64,000 nucleotides of DNA. Source: Pascua guehoae. Taxonomy: Eukaryota > Basidiomycota > Tremellomycetes > Trichosporonales > Trichosporonaceae. The notes under the pieces were generated by a model. That model was not told the origin of the DNA. It searched no databases and was given only the letters and a program-made list of their open reading frames with translations. The stretch covers positions 1,894,040 to 1,958,039 of the forward strand of contig BCJX01000001.1 of assembly GCA_001600415.1 (NCBI GenBank). Direction: 5' to 3'. The position numbers and the translations under genes were made by a program. Below are positions 34,037 to 45,097 of the stretch, one piece after another (position 1 is the stretch's first letter; each line of letters starts with the position of its first letter).

Positions 34037-36397
34037 CTACTCGACCTCGTCCTCATCCACATCCACGACGACGGGCGCATACTCGCCCTCCTCGTCCTCG
34101 TCCTCATCCTCATCCCCCCCCGCGACAGTCCCCACATCCCACCCATGCAACCGTGCCGCCCTGCGCACCTCCTCCCACGCGCGCGCGACGGCGCCGACCA
34201 TCCCCCACCACCCGGGGACGGCGAGGGCGTGTCCGAGCCCGCGCCGGAGCGCGTCCAGTTCGTCGCGCAGCGTCGCGTCCAGCCCCGGGAGCTCGGTGAC
34301 GAACACGCCTCCCGGCCCCGCCGCCTCGCTCGACGCGAGCGTCGTCAGCTGCGCGGCTAGCGTGTCGAGTAAGGCTAGGACGGCGCCGCGCGCGCCGTCC
34401 AGCCCGCCCGTGTCGCCCGGGTAGTGCTGCTCGGGCTCGGCGAGGGCCGAGGGCGAGCGGCACAGGAGGGCCAGGAGGCGCTTGTAGGCCGGGAGCGAGG
34501 AGGGGGACCAGGCGTACATGAAGAGTAGGAAGGAGAGTTGGAGGTGGCCGATGAGGGCGTGGGGGCCTGGTGTTAGCGGGGGGATCCCCGGGTGGGGGGG
34601 GGGGGGGACACGTTAGGGGTTTAGGGGGTTGTGGGGTTGGGGAGAGCAGAGGTGGGAGGATATTGGGATTGGGTGGATGGGGTCGGATACCGAGGCACTG
34701 GCAGTGGTCATTTGAAGGATCTGTCGTCGACCAAGTGGTCTGCCTTACAGGGCTGGTCTCTCGGATAGGCGGCGGAGACATGGCATATACCCAGGTCAGC
34801 ACGGTGTGCTGTCGGACCCGCGTGCAAGTAACCACGACATGCACGACATGTAGAACGCCTCAACTACCCAGTGCTCTCCGGGCATGCAGCACAAGCATGA
34901 CAAGACGACTTGTCATATCAAGCAGCTGTTGCGCATGTCATGAACATCATGGCAAGCCAGCACGCTGCATTTTCCGATGCGTGGACGGAACCATGGCATT
35001 GAGTCTGGCCATGCCAGGCCGCCAAGGTAGTGCCACACTCGCTCGTTGGACCCAGCACAAGAGCGATACACAGCACACAGCACACAGCACACAGCACACA
35101 GCACACAGCACACAGCACACAGCACACAGCACACAGCACACCGCACACAGCACACGGCACACAACCCACAACCACAACCCACAACCCACCCCACTCACCG
35201 CCATACTCGCGCGCGACCCGCGCCCACAACACACTCTTATCCTTCGCCCACCTCGACACGTCCTCACCCGTAGCCCCCGGCGTCCATGACCGCCGGAGGT
35301 CAAAGACGGGCAGGCGGATCTTCGCATCCGCATCTCCACCCCCACCTCGATCCCCTGCCCCTACTCTAGGATCCGCATCCTCGCCCTCCACGGCGGTCAG
35401 CGCGTCCACCTGCTCGGGAACCGCCTTGAGCACATCGGCACTAATCGCAGACGTGAGCCGGCGCCACCCCCCGAGCCCCGCAAAGGGGTACGCGGCGAGC
35501 TGCGGGTCGAGCGCGCGCAGCTCGGCCTCGTCGACGGTTCGTGGTCGTGTCGCCTCGGTGGCTGGGTCGTACGTGAGCGCGACGCGTTCGCGCGGCGTCC
35601 AGATGCGCAGGAGGGCGGAGCGGACGGGCAGCGCCGAGGGGACCGGCCCGGGGGCTGGGGCTGTGTTGATGGGGACGAGTGACGAGCTGGCTCCGGAACT
35701 TGGATCGGGGCTCGAGACGGCGGCGCTCGCGGCGGGCGTCCAGCATACCATGTGGAGCCCGGGCGGGACGAATTTTGTGCCTGCAAACGACTTGGCAGTG
35801 TAGAATCTGCCGTCAGGTGGGGGTTGGGGGTACGGTGCGGCGGGCTCCTTGCAGTATCGCACACGCGAGGTCGACATGTCCACGCGAGGTCGACATGTCC
35901 ACGCGAGGTCGACATGTCCTCTGCCAGTCTGTCCTCTGTGGACCCTCCTCTGCCAGCCTGTCCTCTGTAGACCCTCCTCTGCACACCCTCCTCTGCAGGC
36001 CCTCTCCTGCAGGCATTGTGCCACGTCCTCCTCTTCCCGGTCTCCAGTCCACAGTCCAGGTCACGTAGTCAGTCGGCACTGGACTTGAAGCAACAACAAT
36101 GGCGCAGGCAATGGTCGTCGCCATGACCGAGATACCCGTCCGCTACATCTTGGGCTTACTAGTGGACCAGCGCAGCGCCATTACGGCCCCCTACCAGCGG
36201 CAGCGAAGCAGACATGCCCAGCGGCACCTAAACCTCACCCCGCACCCCGCGCACTCCCAGTCTCAGTCCCAGCCCAGCCTCACTCACGTCCCATCAATCC
36301 CCACCTCGCTCCCGGCGGGCAGTCCCGTAAGCACCGCAAACCCGCCCGCGTCCCAGAGCTGCCGCGCCTGCTCGGGCGAGAGTATCGGCGTCGCCAT
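34037..36397 (-). CDS. AAR2: AAR2, U5 snRNP assembly factor
   Basis: Three exons (36397-36288, 35806-35199, 34566-34037) join in phase to 415 residues. The N-terminus is the family hallmark: ARQLWDAGGFAVLTGLPAGS followed by EVGIDGTFYTAKSFAGTKF and VPPGLHMV. A middle segment (RALDPQLAAYPFAGLGGWRRL) and a C-terminal helical domain (ALIGHLQLSFLLFMYAWSP, YKRLLALLC) also match AAR2. In yeast Aar2 binds Prp8 in the U5 snRNP precursor in place of Brr2. The protein ends in an acidic DEDEDEDEEGE tail. Both introns are repeat-rich: intron 1 (35807-36287) has a 19-bp repeat and intron 2 (34567-35198) has a 7-bp repeat. A heavily intron-bearing host needs the factor. Confidence 0.9.
35069..35165. repeat. 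7-bp CACACAG microsatellite in AAR2 intron 2
   Basis: About a dozen tandem CACACAG units occur here, becoming degenerate (CCGCACACAG, CACACGG) at the right end. Confidence 0.9.
35862..35918. repeat. three perfect 19-bp units in AAR2 intron 1
   Basis: CACGCGAGGTCGACATGTC occurs three times without change at 35862, 35881 and 35900. A second, looser CCTCTGCCAG/CCTGTCCTCTGTAGAC repeat follows to about 36010. Confidence 0.92.
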
Positions 36398-37511
36398 TGT
36401 CGCGTCGTGTATGCCTTCGAAGTTTGTTATTTTGTTAAGGGAAGCACGATGGAGCAAGTGGAACAGGTAAACGGGTAAACAAGAGACTGCGTCATAATCT
36501 CCAGTCCAGGCCGCGGATTGCCATTTCCGGCGGCAAAATCGCTGGCAAAATCAGACTGTCACGACTGGATCAGTGGCACGTCCGACTTTTGTTACTCTCC
36601 ATCTCATCAACACTATCCCGGTACGGTGCTCTGTCGCTTCGTCTGTGCGGTCTACAACGGACGCGTCGCATCGCTCGGTCTCGGATCACGACGTTTGGTC
36701 TGCTCGTATCACCAGACTCGGTCCAAGCTCGGCCTGGTCCTGACACCTCGCGCCGATTGACGTTCGTGCTGTTGGCCACTCGGTCTTCTCAACGTTGGTT
36801 CCTCCAGACTCGTCCCAAGGGGTTGTTTGGGTGTCGCATACGTCTTAGCGCCTCTCGCTCGCTCCTCGCCTAGCATCTCCTCGGTGCTCTCGGTGTAATT
36901 GTGCGCTTGCAACACTGTTGCTAACGTCGCGCTCATATCCCATTCGACCGTGCCCTGCCGTTCCGGTCTTTCACGTCGACTCACGCTCTTGTCGCGAGTC
37001 AGGAGACGCATACCTCTTATCGCCCCTCGCTGTTCGCTCCTCGCCTAGCACCTCGGTGTTCTCGGTGTCCTCGTGCGCGTTTACACTGCTGGCGCGCCTC
37101 GTCCGCTCGCCGGCCGTTCAGCACCCTGCCGTTCGGGTCTTACCTCTGGTCGACTGACGTCTTGTCGCGAGTCGCGAGTCACGAGTCACATACGTCGTCT
37201 CGGTTCAACTAGTCGCCCGCGTCGTCGTGACCACAGCACATCGGTCACGGTCACCTGCTGACTCAACTCTGACCGTGGGCCTTGCGCTTGTCCTAAGGTC
37301 GGGCTGCACACCAGGTCCTCCACCCTCGTCGTCCACTAGCTCTTGTGGCATCGCATCGTCTCGGTCCTCGCTCATCGGTCACGTCGGTCCTCCTCACTTG
37401 CTCCGTCACGACGACGGGCATACCTCCCCTCTCTCGCCACGTCCCAAACGATAGCCAGCAGCCCGGCAGTCCCAGTACCAGTCCCAGTCCCCACCAGCGT
37501 CAATAGCAAAG
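36398..37511. other. divergent AAR2/JmjC intergenic region with a diverged duplication
   Basis: This 1.1-kb stretch contains a diverged direct duplication of about 140-175 bp (36861 onward and 37036 onward). Both copies run from GCTCCTCGCCTAGCA to CTTGTCGCGAGTC. No convincing gene is seen. Confidence 0.6.
36861..37173. repeat. diverged direct duplication, offset about 175 bp
   Basis: GCTCCTCGCCTAGCA is at 36861 and 37036; CTGCCGTTCSGGTCTT and CTTGTCGCGAGTC recur in the same order in both copies. The interior has many substitutions and small indels. Confidence 0.75.
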
Positions 37512-38895
37512 ATGCGAATCCCCCCCGCCCCAAGAATATCCCTCACCCCCGCCGCCCTCCGCGCGCACCTCGCGCAACCGCGGCCCACGCCCCTCGTCCT
37601 CCGCGGCGCCGCAAACTGGCCCGCCCTCGAGTGGGTGCGCGACGCGGACCTCGGGCGCCTGCGCGATGCGATGGGCGAGCTGGCGGGCGTCGACGTCGAG
37701 GTCGGGCCGAGGGGGAGGGGATATCTTGATGATGGGTGGGAGCGGATGACGATGGGTTTTGGTGAGTGTTTGGCAAGGTTGGGGGTGGGAGAATGCCCGG
37801 GGTTGGCGCGCGCGTGCGGTTCTTGGGACGATGGGTTTTGGGGACGATGGGTTGTGAGATTGTCGGCGGAGAGAGGTTGGTGGATGAGGATGATGAGGAT
37901 GACGATGCCAAGGTGTGAGCCCCGATGGATCAGGACAATGGTTGCGGTATAGGGTCAAGGAATGGATGAAGAGTCGTCGTGGTGGCTATATGCCCTCGTC
38001 GGCCCAGATTGGAGCGTGGAGTTGGTGATTTTTTGGTGGCGGTTGAGGTGTTGCTGGTGCTGGTGCTATCGTTGGCGCCGGCGCAGGTGCTGGTGCTGGC
38101 ACTTATGGTCTGGTTCTTGTGCGGTGTACATCCTGAGCAACGTCGCGATTATTTCATGTTACGTTCACCATGCCACGGCCAGTCGATTGGCGCAACTGTA
38201 TCCTTGTATCGACACGATACGCCCACCCTCTCATCTCGATACATTACACCCCATATCAGACTCTAACGCCAGGCCTCTTTCTCGACGCCTTTGTCCTCGC
38301 GCGCATCCCGTCGTCGGACCCCACCTCGCTGCCCGTAGGCTACCTCGCCCAGTCTCCATCGCTCGACACGCCGGGGCTCGCCGCGTCCTTTCCCCCACTG
38401 GCGCACTACACCTCTGGCTCCTGTGGTGACGTGTACGCGCGCACGCTCTGGGTGGGGCGGGGCAGTTTTACGCCGCTGCACACCGACCCCAACCACGGAC
38501 TGTACACGCAGGTCGTGGGCGGCAAGGTGTTCCACCTCGTCCCGCCCGAGGCGGGCGAGTGGCTCGAGCCGAGCCGCAAGAGGGCGAATACGAGCAGTGT
38601 CCCCGTTAGTGTTAGGCGGATACTCGGGGAGAGGAGCGGGCACGAGGAAACGTCCGCGCGAGAGCAGGTCGCAGAGGACCAGGTTTGCCCACCGAAACGC
38701 ACACACGAAGGACCAGAACTCACCCCGGACCAACTGGCATACTGGAAACCCCGCCTCGAGCGTGCCTTTGCCCTCCCCGACGCCTGTGAGGCGCGCCTCG
38801 CGCCGGGCGACTCGGTACTCATCCCCCAGGGTTGGTGGCATACCGCCGAGGGCGACGAGGAGCCCGGTGTCGGCGTGAATGCGTGGTTTAGGTAG
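37512..38895 (+). CDS. JmjC-domain (cupin-8) oxygenase, TYW5/FIH-like
   Basis: Two exons (37512-37761 and 38273-38895) give 290 residues. The N-terminus (PTPLVLRGAANWPALEWV) is the standard opening of the small JmjC proteins. The iron ligands are visible as FTPLHTDPNHG (His and Asp at about residues 152 and 154) and GDSVLIPQGWWHTAEG (second His at about 272). GLYTQVVGGKVFHLVPP completes the double-stranded beta-helix. The protein should be a 2-oxoglutarate and Fe(II)-dependent hydroxylase. TYW5 (tRNA wybutosine hydroxylase) and FIH-like enzymes have this size, but the substrate cannot be told. A basic and charged insert (about residues 170-235) separates the two halves of the core. The gene is divergent from AAR2. 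Confidence 0.85.
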
Positions 38896-40094
38896 GCCGG
38901 GTGAGGCCCTCGGGGCACGTACCCTTGTGGCACGCGGAGAGAGCGAGGGGTGGTGTAGGGTATAGAAGACCATAGAGTCACTGTGCGAGTCGAGAGTAGG
39001 GATATTATCGCATCGAGGTCATAGTCATGGCGAGCCTTGGGAATGGAGCCATAGTACAATACTCGAAGCACACCAGGGGCCAACAAGTGGTCACTCACAT
39101 GTCGGCATACATCTGCAACGCTGCACCATTCCCTCTCACTCATCACGGACGCGTGTTGTAGCCCCAGGCGGTTGCGAGGGTGACCACAAGGTTGAACACG
39201 GAGCAGTCACCATGGGCAAGCAACGTGGACGCCCTTGGGAACCCCTTCGAGCAAGGCATGGCCCCTGGCACATCCAGGCCCCCGATATCGCCTGACAGAG
39301 GTCGTCAACGCCCATGGATGTCTTGTCAAGCCGGCAAACTCAGGCGACTGCAGTACGTCAAACTGCCAACCCCGGGAGGACTGCACGCGATGCAACACTG
39401 CGCCTCGTGCAGACCTTGGTTACAGCTGCAGAACAAGGGCTGGGCAGAATAATATTCAGACTGGCCGCGCCGTGAGACTGAGCAAGTACAACGTGTGGGT
39501 CATCGGCAATGCTGAGCGTGTGGTCATATCGGCGGTGCGAGTTGGGAACGGGTGACGAGTGCCGCCGCGACGGCAGCGGCCGAGATGGATGGCAGTGGCC
39601 ATACGTGGGGCCAGAGTCGTTAATGGTGGAAATAGGGCAAGAGTCAGGCTATTAATGGTGTAAACAACGCAGTCTGGACAGTCGGGCACCACCTGGGCTT
39701 GAAAGTTGCGCGAGCACGAGCGGCACGGCGAGTGGACACAATGGCTGTAACAGCCCCTTGGATGCCTGCATCTCTCGGGTATGTCAATGCGAAACTCGTG
39801 CGCGGCCGCAGGGCCTCGCAGGCTGGCCCCAGTGGCATGCTGGGATACCACGCAACACGCTTGCAAGGCTCGACGCTGTCAACCGAGAGCACCACTGCGT
39901 CGTCTCCGCCGCGCCGAGCACTAGACCTCGCCCAAACCCATTCTCGCAGACTCTCTCCTCCTCGACACCCCCCCCCCCCCGGCGCCCTTCCCCCCCACAC
40001 GCACACGCGCACACCCGGCAAGCACCCGTCAAATCTGTACTGCTGTGATTGCTGCATGTCGTCACATTGCTACCGTTACACTTGGGCCGCGCCC
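38896..40094. other. intergenic between convergent JmjC and SDH3 genes
   Basis: A 1.2-kb stretch with a poly-C run near 39970. Several small open frames exist, but none has a good start, a splice-supported extension or a recognisable motif. Confidence 0.55.
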
Positions 40095-41196
40095 TTAGAC
40101 AAAGAAGGCGAGGTAGATTGAAGAAATGGCCGTGGCGGCCATGACGGCGTAGCCGGTCGAGTAGACCTTCTTCATGGTGAGGCCTGGGTGGTTAGTGTGT
40201 GCGGGGGGGGTGGGGGCGGGGTGTGCGATGCGATTCGATGCGGCTAGAGGCAGGGGTTGGTGCCCGGGCCGTGCGGAAGTGGGATACGCGGGTGGTGTGG
40301 GAGTGGGAGTTGGAGTGACGCAGTGGCCCAGCGGCCACTGGCAAGAGAGACAAACGACACAACAGAGTGCCATGAGGTGGGATTCACTCGCGCCGGGTGC
40401 GACGTCGTAGGACTATGCGCTGCTCTGCTGGTGCTCTCCGGACACGAGGACTCGTAGGACTAGGACACTCGCGCCGACACTTGCGCCCCCTTCTCTCACT
40501 CGCTCCGCTCGCTCGTTCGGGGACTCACCCTTTCCAACGTCCCACATGAGGTGGCGAAGACCGTTGAACGAGTGGAACGTGAACGGAACAGCGAGGACGA
40601 GCTTGGCGGTCGTCTTGACCCAGCCGGGGAGGCCGTGGACAAACTCGATGAGGTGGGCCGAGTCAATGGCGGGGTAGATGGGGTGGAGGAGGTAGACGAG
40701 GGCGCCGCCGTAGAGGAGACCGGCAATGGCGACACCCGTGATACGGTTGAGACCCGAGAGGAGCCAGGTGAGCTGGGGCTGGTAGATGTCGAGGTGGGGC
40801 GCGCTGGGGCGGTTCATGCGCTGCGTGTTGAGGAGCTTGAGCTCGCCCATCTCGGTCAGGTTCTGCGTCGTCGCAGACGAGTTGGAGGCGTAGCGGCGCG
40901 CGAGCGCGACGGCCGCGCGGGGCGCGAAAGCGCCAGCACGGAGGGCCGGGGCTGCAATGTCAGTAGGTTGTGGGTGGGGGGGGGTTAAAACGTCGTTGCC
41001 CAAATGGGATGGGGAAACAGCAACTCGGCGCTTGTCCACTCGTGCGAGCGAGGTCGAGTTTGCTCCACGGCGACCCTGCGACCCATCTCCGAAACCTCCC
41101 TCGACCTTGCTCGATGCAATGGCGGCACACTGGTGCCAGTCGCTACTCACCGGTACCGACAGCACGGAGGAGCGAGGGGCGCGCGACGAACGACAT
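40095..41196 (-). CDS. SDH3: succinate dehydrogenase cytochrome b560 subunit (SDHC/Sdh3)
   Basis: Three exons (41196-41151, 40951-40529, 40183-40095) give 185 residues. The N-terminus is Arg/Ser/Ala-rich without acids (MSFVARPSLLRAV, then AFAPRAAVALARRYASN), a clear mitochondrial presequence. The family signatures are SAPHLDIYQPQLTWLLSGLN, RITGVAIAGLLYGGAL and the haem-binding HSFNGLRHLMWDVGKG. Three membrane helices follow the usual order, and the protein ends with TAISSIYLAFFV. It anchors SDH1/SDH2 in the inner membrane and binds quinone and haem b as part of complex II. The very short first exon (46 bases) and the C-terminal exon boundary after GKG are consistent in phase. Confidence 0.96.
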
Positions 41197-41810
41197 GGTG
41201 AGTGGTGCTTTGCGGTAACGACGACGAGCAGTTGGACGTCAAGAGAGAGCTTGAATGTGTGGCCGGCGTACGCACACCCAGCGAGCGAGTGCGAGTGGCT
41301 AGGTGCTGGGTGCTGCTGCTGCTCTCGTGCACTCGTGCTCGGTCTGCTTCAGCGGGCGAAATGGCCCCGCCCTCATTGGGTAAAAGGCGCTTCCCGTGCC
41401 TGGATACCTGCCTGGGTGGGTCGGGTGGAGCCGCGGAGTCCGTACACCCACGAGGCCAGTGGTTAGTGTCCGAGTTTCGCCGATGAGTGGCACGCGGTCG
41501 GATTTGATTCCGACTCGGCCGATGAGACAGCAGTAGTGGCACCTGCAGCAGCCAACTGGTCTGCTTGCTTGTCGCTGTTTGCGAGATGATGGTGAGAATC
41601 AACAATGACAAGACGTGTAAAGCGTTCAAGCACACCCGTTGCACCAGTGCACTGCTCTCATTGCTAACACACTCTCTCATATACTCAACCACAGCTATTA
41701 CCGCGCCATGGGTTCTCATGTACACAGCGTCTCAACTAGCTACATGCCACTCCAACCAGCGTCCATGCCACTCCAACCAACGTCCATGTCACACGCGAGC
41801 CCTCCTAATC
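41197..41810. other. intergenic, upstream of SDH3
   Basis: Contains the SDH3 promoter and the 3' flank of the small secreted-protein gene. No further gene is visible. A short ATGCCACTCCAACC repeat lies at 41744-41790. Confidence 0.6.
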
Positions 41811-42459
41811 CTAGCACTGAGCACCAATGCACTCGGTCGTCGTGCCCGCCAAGACGACGACCGCCTCGTCGCCGTTCCCCCACGACGTGCCCCCAATCTT
41901 GTCCGAGTTGACGTCGGTGAGCTGCCAGTCAAACTCGTACCCGGCAGGCATGTCGACCGTCCACGTGTACGACGTGCAGGAGTTCTCGTAGACGAAGAAG
42001 CGCGCCGGGTTGCCAAACGAGGTCTGCGCCGTCGAGATGGTGCTGTGGTGTAAGTGTGGGAACGGTGGGACGCTGGGTGGTTGGTTGGTGGGAAGGAAGG
42101 TGTGCGGGTAGTGTTGGTCCAATGCAGATCTAGCTGGGTACGCCTAGTGGGCAGGGAGATACATGGACCACAGTGCTGTCGGCCCTCATCCTCCTCGACC
42201 GAGCCGCCGTCCAGATACCACCTCGTCCCAGGCCACCCTCCTGCCACCACACGTACAGGTTGTACGGCGGCGTGCCGCCCGACCACTTCCAGGTCGCGCC
42301 CTCGCACGTGGTGACATTGAGACCCGGCGAGGCGAGGAGGTCCATCGAAGGGAACGTGTCTCCCGGGGTCGTCGTGGCGCTCGGCGACGGCGCCGACGGC
42401 GTCCCCGCAGCAGCGAGGGATGCGGCAAGCGCGGCGGTGGCGATGGTGAAGGCAAGCAT
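41811..42459 (-). CDS. small secreted protein, GGxPPYxL beta-sandwich type
   Basis: Two exons (42459-42257 and 42042-41811) give 144 residues. A strong signal peptide is present (MLAFTIATAALAASLAAAG). The mature part starts with a Ser/Pro/Thr-rich stretch, then VTTCEGATWKWSGGTPPYNL and, after the intron, TISTAQTSF, FFVYENSCTSYTWTVDMPAG, FDWQLTDV and a C-terminal CIGAQC. There are four Cys, probably two disulfides. The TWxWxGGxPPYxL pattern is common in short secreted proteins of basidiomycetes and looks related to the Ig-like Kre9/Knh1-type wall modules. The donor used is GTACGT at 42256; an alternative later donor would not keep the frame. No C-terminal GPI signal follows. Function is unknown. 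Confidence 0.75.
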
Positions 42460-43480
42460 GGCTGTTTTTGGTATTGTGCTCTGCGGGTGGGTACAGCAGT
42501 GAGGAAAGGTCAATGTAGAGTGAGAACGAGTGGGGGTGGGGCGATGGGGGATGAGGGTGAGATAGTGCTCGTCTTGGCATTGTGTATTTATATACTGTTA
42601 GTGTCTGGGCGGCGGTTGCAATGACATGCAGTGTCAATTGACGCGACGCTGATTCACGCGCTAGAGGGCGCAGTGTGCGGGGCGCGGCGCGCGCGGTAAC
42701 GGTGCCGACGGGGCGAACGGGGTCGGTCCCGACAGCGGCGGTGGGGGTGTCGTCTGGGGTTGCAATGACGCACTTGCGCTTCTGGGGTGCTGCGCTGCGG
42801 GCGGTGCAAGAGGTGCGAGCGGTGCGAACGGAGAAGAGCTTCTAGCGTGCGCATAAAGGGGCACTAGTCAACAATGTAAGCACATGCATGCGCCTTTGTT
42901 TCTCATGTCCTCTCCTGATTGTCGATGTGCACTGCAAATAGACTTTATCTCGGCGGAGGCATTGAGCGGCATGACGCACAGCGGCGTCGTCGCTCCGTGG
43001 CTCGTCAAACTCGGTCCCTGTGTTAATACGGGGCAGCACCGAGCGGCCCGAGCGAGCCCTACAGCATCGCCGAGCACCGTTTGGCCGAGTGCCGTGTGCC
43101 ACATTGGCACTCCACAGTGGGTACAGCACCCATTTATGCGCTTCGGAGACCGCCTTACTACAATTAACTCGACGCGAGCTGTGCTGTCGTACTGGCAACC
43201 TGTAAGATCCATTCTGTATGCATCCCCCGTCTGTTTGTGTCGCATCGTCTGTCTGTTGCCCTCTGTTTGTTACCCTCGGCCTGTCACTGTCTATCTGTTA
43301 TCCTCTGCATTTACTACTCTTTGTCTGTTACCCGCCTTCCTCTCCGAAACCACCACATGTTACCTGCCTTCCTCTCCGAGGCCACCACATGTTACCCTCT
43401 GCATCTATTCCTCTTCGTCTGTTACCCGCATTCTTCTCCGAGACCACCACAGAGCCCCCGTCCCCGCACCCCCGCGCGGC
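42460..43480. other. intergenic region with a diverged repeat
   Basis: A 1.0-kb stretch holding a GGTGCGARCGG-like repeat near 42690-42830 and a larger repeat at 43297-43453. A long plus-strand open frame here is antisense to the hydrolase gene further right and is not convincing. Confidence 0.55.
43297..43453. repeat. imperfect 94-bp repeat containing CTTCCTCTCCGARRCCACCACA
   Basis: GTTAYCCTCTGCATYTA appears at about 43297 and 43391. A module with CTCTCCGA and CCACCACA occurs three times, at about 43350, 43375 and 43435. It lies just downstream of the alpha/beta hydrolase stop codon. Confidence 0.75.
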
Positions 43481-44425
43481 TCACTTGGTCTCGACGCGAG
43501 CCACGGGATCATCCTGCTTCCCAATCACCGCAATCGCGTCCTCCCACGCCGAATCGCCCTCGTACAGCTGGCTCCGGAGATACGCCCACACGAGTGCCCT
43601 GAGCGCCGCGACGCGTGCGGGATTCTCGTCCGTCGTCTCCTTGGCATCAAAGCCAGCAATGCCGCCGTAGCCGTGCTCGGCGCCGACGACGTCGAGGAGG
43701 GTTTTTGGCGCGGGGCTGAGGTCGAATGCTTCGCGGCGCCACGTCTTGCGCGTGGAGAACATGGGATTAAAGTCGTCATTGCTGGCGACGACGAGGGCCG
43801 GGGGGGTCATGGTGGCATAGTCAATGTGGGCGACTTGGGGGTAGACCTGGCGGATGGGGCCGTCGCACCCCTCTGCACCTCCTGCCACGCCGATCAGGAC
43901 GCGTGCACCGATACGCGGCTCGATGGCGTGGCTTACGCCCGAGACGGACGCGATGGCCGATCCCCCCAGCGAGTGGCCGACGGCGCCCACGCGCGACCGG
44001 TCCACGCGCCCCGCGAGCCCCGGGACGGTCGTCTCGATCACCTCGAGGTTGTCCAGGACCGCTACAATGTCGCCCGCCCGCGAGTCGAGGTACAGAGGTG
44101 CATCGGCGTCGCCGCTCTCCCGTAGTCCCAGGTAAGTTGCGTCCAGGTGGCATGGCTGGAGCACCACAAAGCCGTGCGCCGCCCAGAATGCCACGAGCGG
44201 GCCGTAGCCGTACGACGAGCAGACGTACGTCGATGGGCCGTGGCCGTGGCTCAGGATGATGATCGGGAGGTCGCTGCCGCTCGCCGGCGCCGTCACCCGC
44301 ACGTCCAGAGGGACAGCACGGCCGAGGACCGGGATGCGGACAGGGTTGTATGACAGCGTCGGCGTGGCGGCCGGTACGGGGATGCCGCCAGACGCTTCAG
44401 ACGGGTCGCCGATGGGTGCAGCCAT
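43481..44425 (-). CDS. alpha/beta hydrolase, chlorophyllase/PAF-acetylhydrolase-like
   Basis: A single exon encodes 314 residues. There is no signal peptide. The oxyanion region is IIILSHGHGPSTYVCSSYGY, the nucleophile elbow is GAVGHSLGGSA with Ser152, and the probable catalytic His is in GAEHGYGGIAGF. An acidic residue in ALVVASNDDFNPM is the likely third member of the triad. The arrangement matches fungal relatives of chlorophyllase and PAF acetylhydrolase, which cleave short or activated esters. The substrate is unknown. The gene starts 672 bp from, and divergent to, the beta-lactamase-fold gene, and both are serine hydrolases, so a shared promoter is possible. The C-terminus (DPVARVETK) has no anchor. 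Confidence 0.85.
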   Translation of the reverse strand: MAAPIGDPSEASGGIPVPAATPTLSYNPVRIPVLGRAVPLDVRVTAPASGSDLPIIILSHGHGPSTYVCSSYGYGPLVAFWAAHGFVVLQPCHLDATYLGLRESGDADAPLYLDSRAGDIVAVLDNLEVIETTVPGLAGRVDRSRVGAVGHSLGGSAIASVSGVSHAIEPRIGARVLIGVAGGAEGCDGPIRQVYPQVAHIDYATMTPPALVVASNDDFNPMFSTRKTWRREAFDLSPAPKTLLDVVGAEHGYGGIAGFDAKETTDENPARVAALRALVWAYLRSQLYEGDSAWEDAIAVIGKQDDPVARVETK

Positions 44426-45097
44426 GATGGGAGAGTGTCTGGTACTGTCAGTCGGTCATAGCCAGAGGGTGCAACGAGGCTTTGGCTTCTCACCTATGGA
44501 GGAATAGAGTTGGATCGAAGCAGATGAATGTAGCTGCTCCGGGATGCAGGTGTCCTGTTGGAGGAGCCTGGTGCTGTCGGTCCCAGTTCTTATACAATAC
44601 CACTGACCCCCTGCCCATGCTCACCCCGCCCCGGCACCCAACCGCGCGCTACCCCTACCGGTGGCCTGCTGCCGAGGCAACATGGCCGAAGCATCCTGCG
44701 GCCGTCGGCCATCAACGGCTCGGCCACATGACGTATTTGCAACGCTGCACAGCGCAAAGGCGCCTCCGCACAGTGTGAGGTTGCGGGCGACGCGCGGCAG
44801 TTCGGCATCAGAGTAGCTGTAGGTAGAATCAGACGTTGGATACGCGTTGAGTAACGACAAAAAGAACACAGTGTGGCTCATCTTGCGTCGGGCGTGTTTT
44901 GTGTCTCGGAGGCCGGGGTGGTAGTGGTCGGGTCGATGACATCGTTGATCGGCCAAGTCCGACAAAAGCGGGACGGCCTGTCCCAGCAGCCTAGCAACCG
45001 TGGGTGCTGGACGAGCGCGTAACAACCTCCCGCAACCAGTACTAGACGATTCACTGCGCATTCCCCCCGAGTAAATCTAACACCTCACCCTATCGCC
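44426..45097. other. divergent promoter of two serine-hydrolase genes
   Basis: A 672-bp region between the alpha/beta hydrolase and the beta-lactamase-fold gene. No gene is visible in it. Confidence 0.6.

Noticed and set aside
42884..44125. A 413-codon plus-strand frame.
   Set aside because: Its right half is antisense to the alpha/beta hydrolase, which has an intact catalytic motif. Its left half is repeat sequence.
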